Of a stretch of DNA of 12,983 nucleotides, positions 12,883-12,983 are shown in pieces (positions within the stretch are counted from its first letter, which is position 1; every line of letters begins with the position of its first letter). The DNA is from DASVEE01 sp036399695 (GTDB lineage Bacteria; Acidobacteriota; Thermoanaerobaculia; Gp7-AA8). Where the stretch lies: positions 1 through 12,983 of the forward strand of contig DASWMP010000115.1 of the NCBI GenBank assembly GCA_036399695.1. Reading direction: 5' to 3'. The notes beneath the pieces are model-generated. The model made no database searches. It was not told the DNA's origin and was given only the letters and a program-made list of their open reading frames with translations. A program made the position numbers and the translations under genes.

Positions 12883-12983
12883 TCAGGCCGGGGTGAGTGC
12901 TCGATCCTGAAATGCGGCGATGATTTTCCGCAGGTTGATGGCCGTGCAGATCATCGTCCACTGCGCTGCGACCTTGTGGGTGC
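12883..12983 (-). CDS. C-terminal end of an IS transposase (cut by window edge)
   Basis: The minus strand from 12981 reads THKVAAQWTMICTAINLRKI and then IAAFQDRALTPA, 32 residues to a TGA at 12883-12885. The strip AAQWTMICTAINLRKI is the usual C-terminal helix of DDE transposases of the IS1182/IS5 type (compare xxxWxxICTAxNLxKL). The rest of the gene lies beyond the right edge. The element's end should fall between 12771 and 12882, but I could not define a terminal inverted repeat or target duplication without the other end. The assignment rests on one short motif; intactness cannot be judged. Confidence 0.7.
   Translation of the reverse strand, partial: THKVAAQWTMICTAINLRKIIAAFQDRALTPA

Overview
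The window is GC-rich and densely coded, with 13 protein genes (one cut by the right edge), no RNA gene and no CRISPR array that I can see. Gene content (paired single-domain response regulators, a HEAT-repeat/cyclophilin lipoprotein, a fused double M16 protease, a PA0069-type radical SAM protein) and the style of the intergenic repeats suggest an environmental, Gram-negative-type bacterium. Acidobacteriota would be my first guess, but that is inference from gene style, not from a marker gene.

Layout. Positions 36-2018 (all minus): a SemiSWEET/PQ-loop membrane protein, two paralogous stand-alone receiver-domain proteins, and an isochorismatase-family cysteine hydrolase. Positions 2209-5756 (minus) look like one operon read right to left: an 843-aa lipoprotein joining HEAT repeats, a cyclophilin domain and a thioredoxin-like domain; a 55-aa two-helix membrane protein; a dual-specificity-type phosphatase; and a stand-alone fragment of a D-2-hydroxyacid dehydrogenase. 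The first three are joined by two GTGA stop/start overlaps. Positions 6084-8093: a GNAT acetyltransferase (minus) and an MFS transporter (plus), divergent with only 24 bp between start codons. Positions 8163-10856 (minus): a secreted two-module M16 metalloprotease convergent with the MFS gene. Positions 11113-12770 (plus): a radical SAM protein followed by a NUDIX hydrolase. At the right edge (12883-12983, minus) lies the last 32 codons of an IS transposase.

The most striking structure is not in the proteins. At least seven gene borders carry arrays of short units with a strict 7- or 9-bp period. At six of them the array is followed, after a spacer, by an array of its reverse complement, so that each locus can fold into a long hairpin; the seventh is cut by the left edge. 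The unit sequence changes from locus to locus (GTTGTCC, GTTGGCA, GTTGTTG, GGGCTCA, GATTGAG, CTATGGGAC) but the period and inverted layout persist. Two loci 6 kb apart share the same nonamer core. Several arrays run into the 3' ends of genes and supply their stop codons, and two end just before start codons. This is the best candidate in the window for something poorly described.
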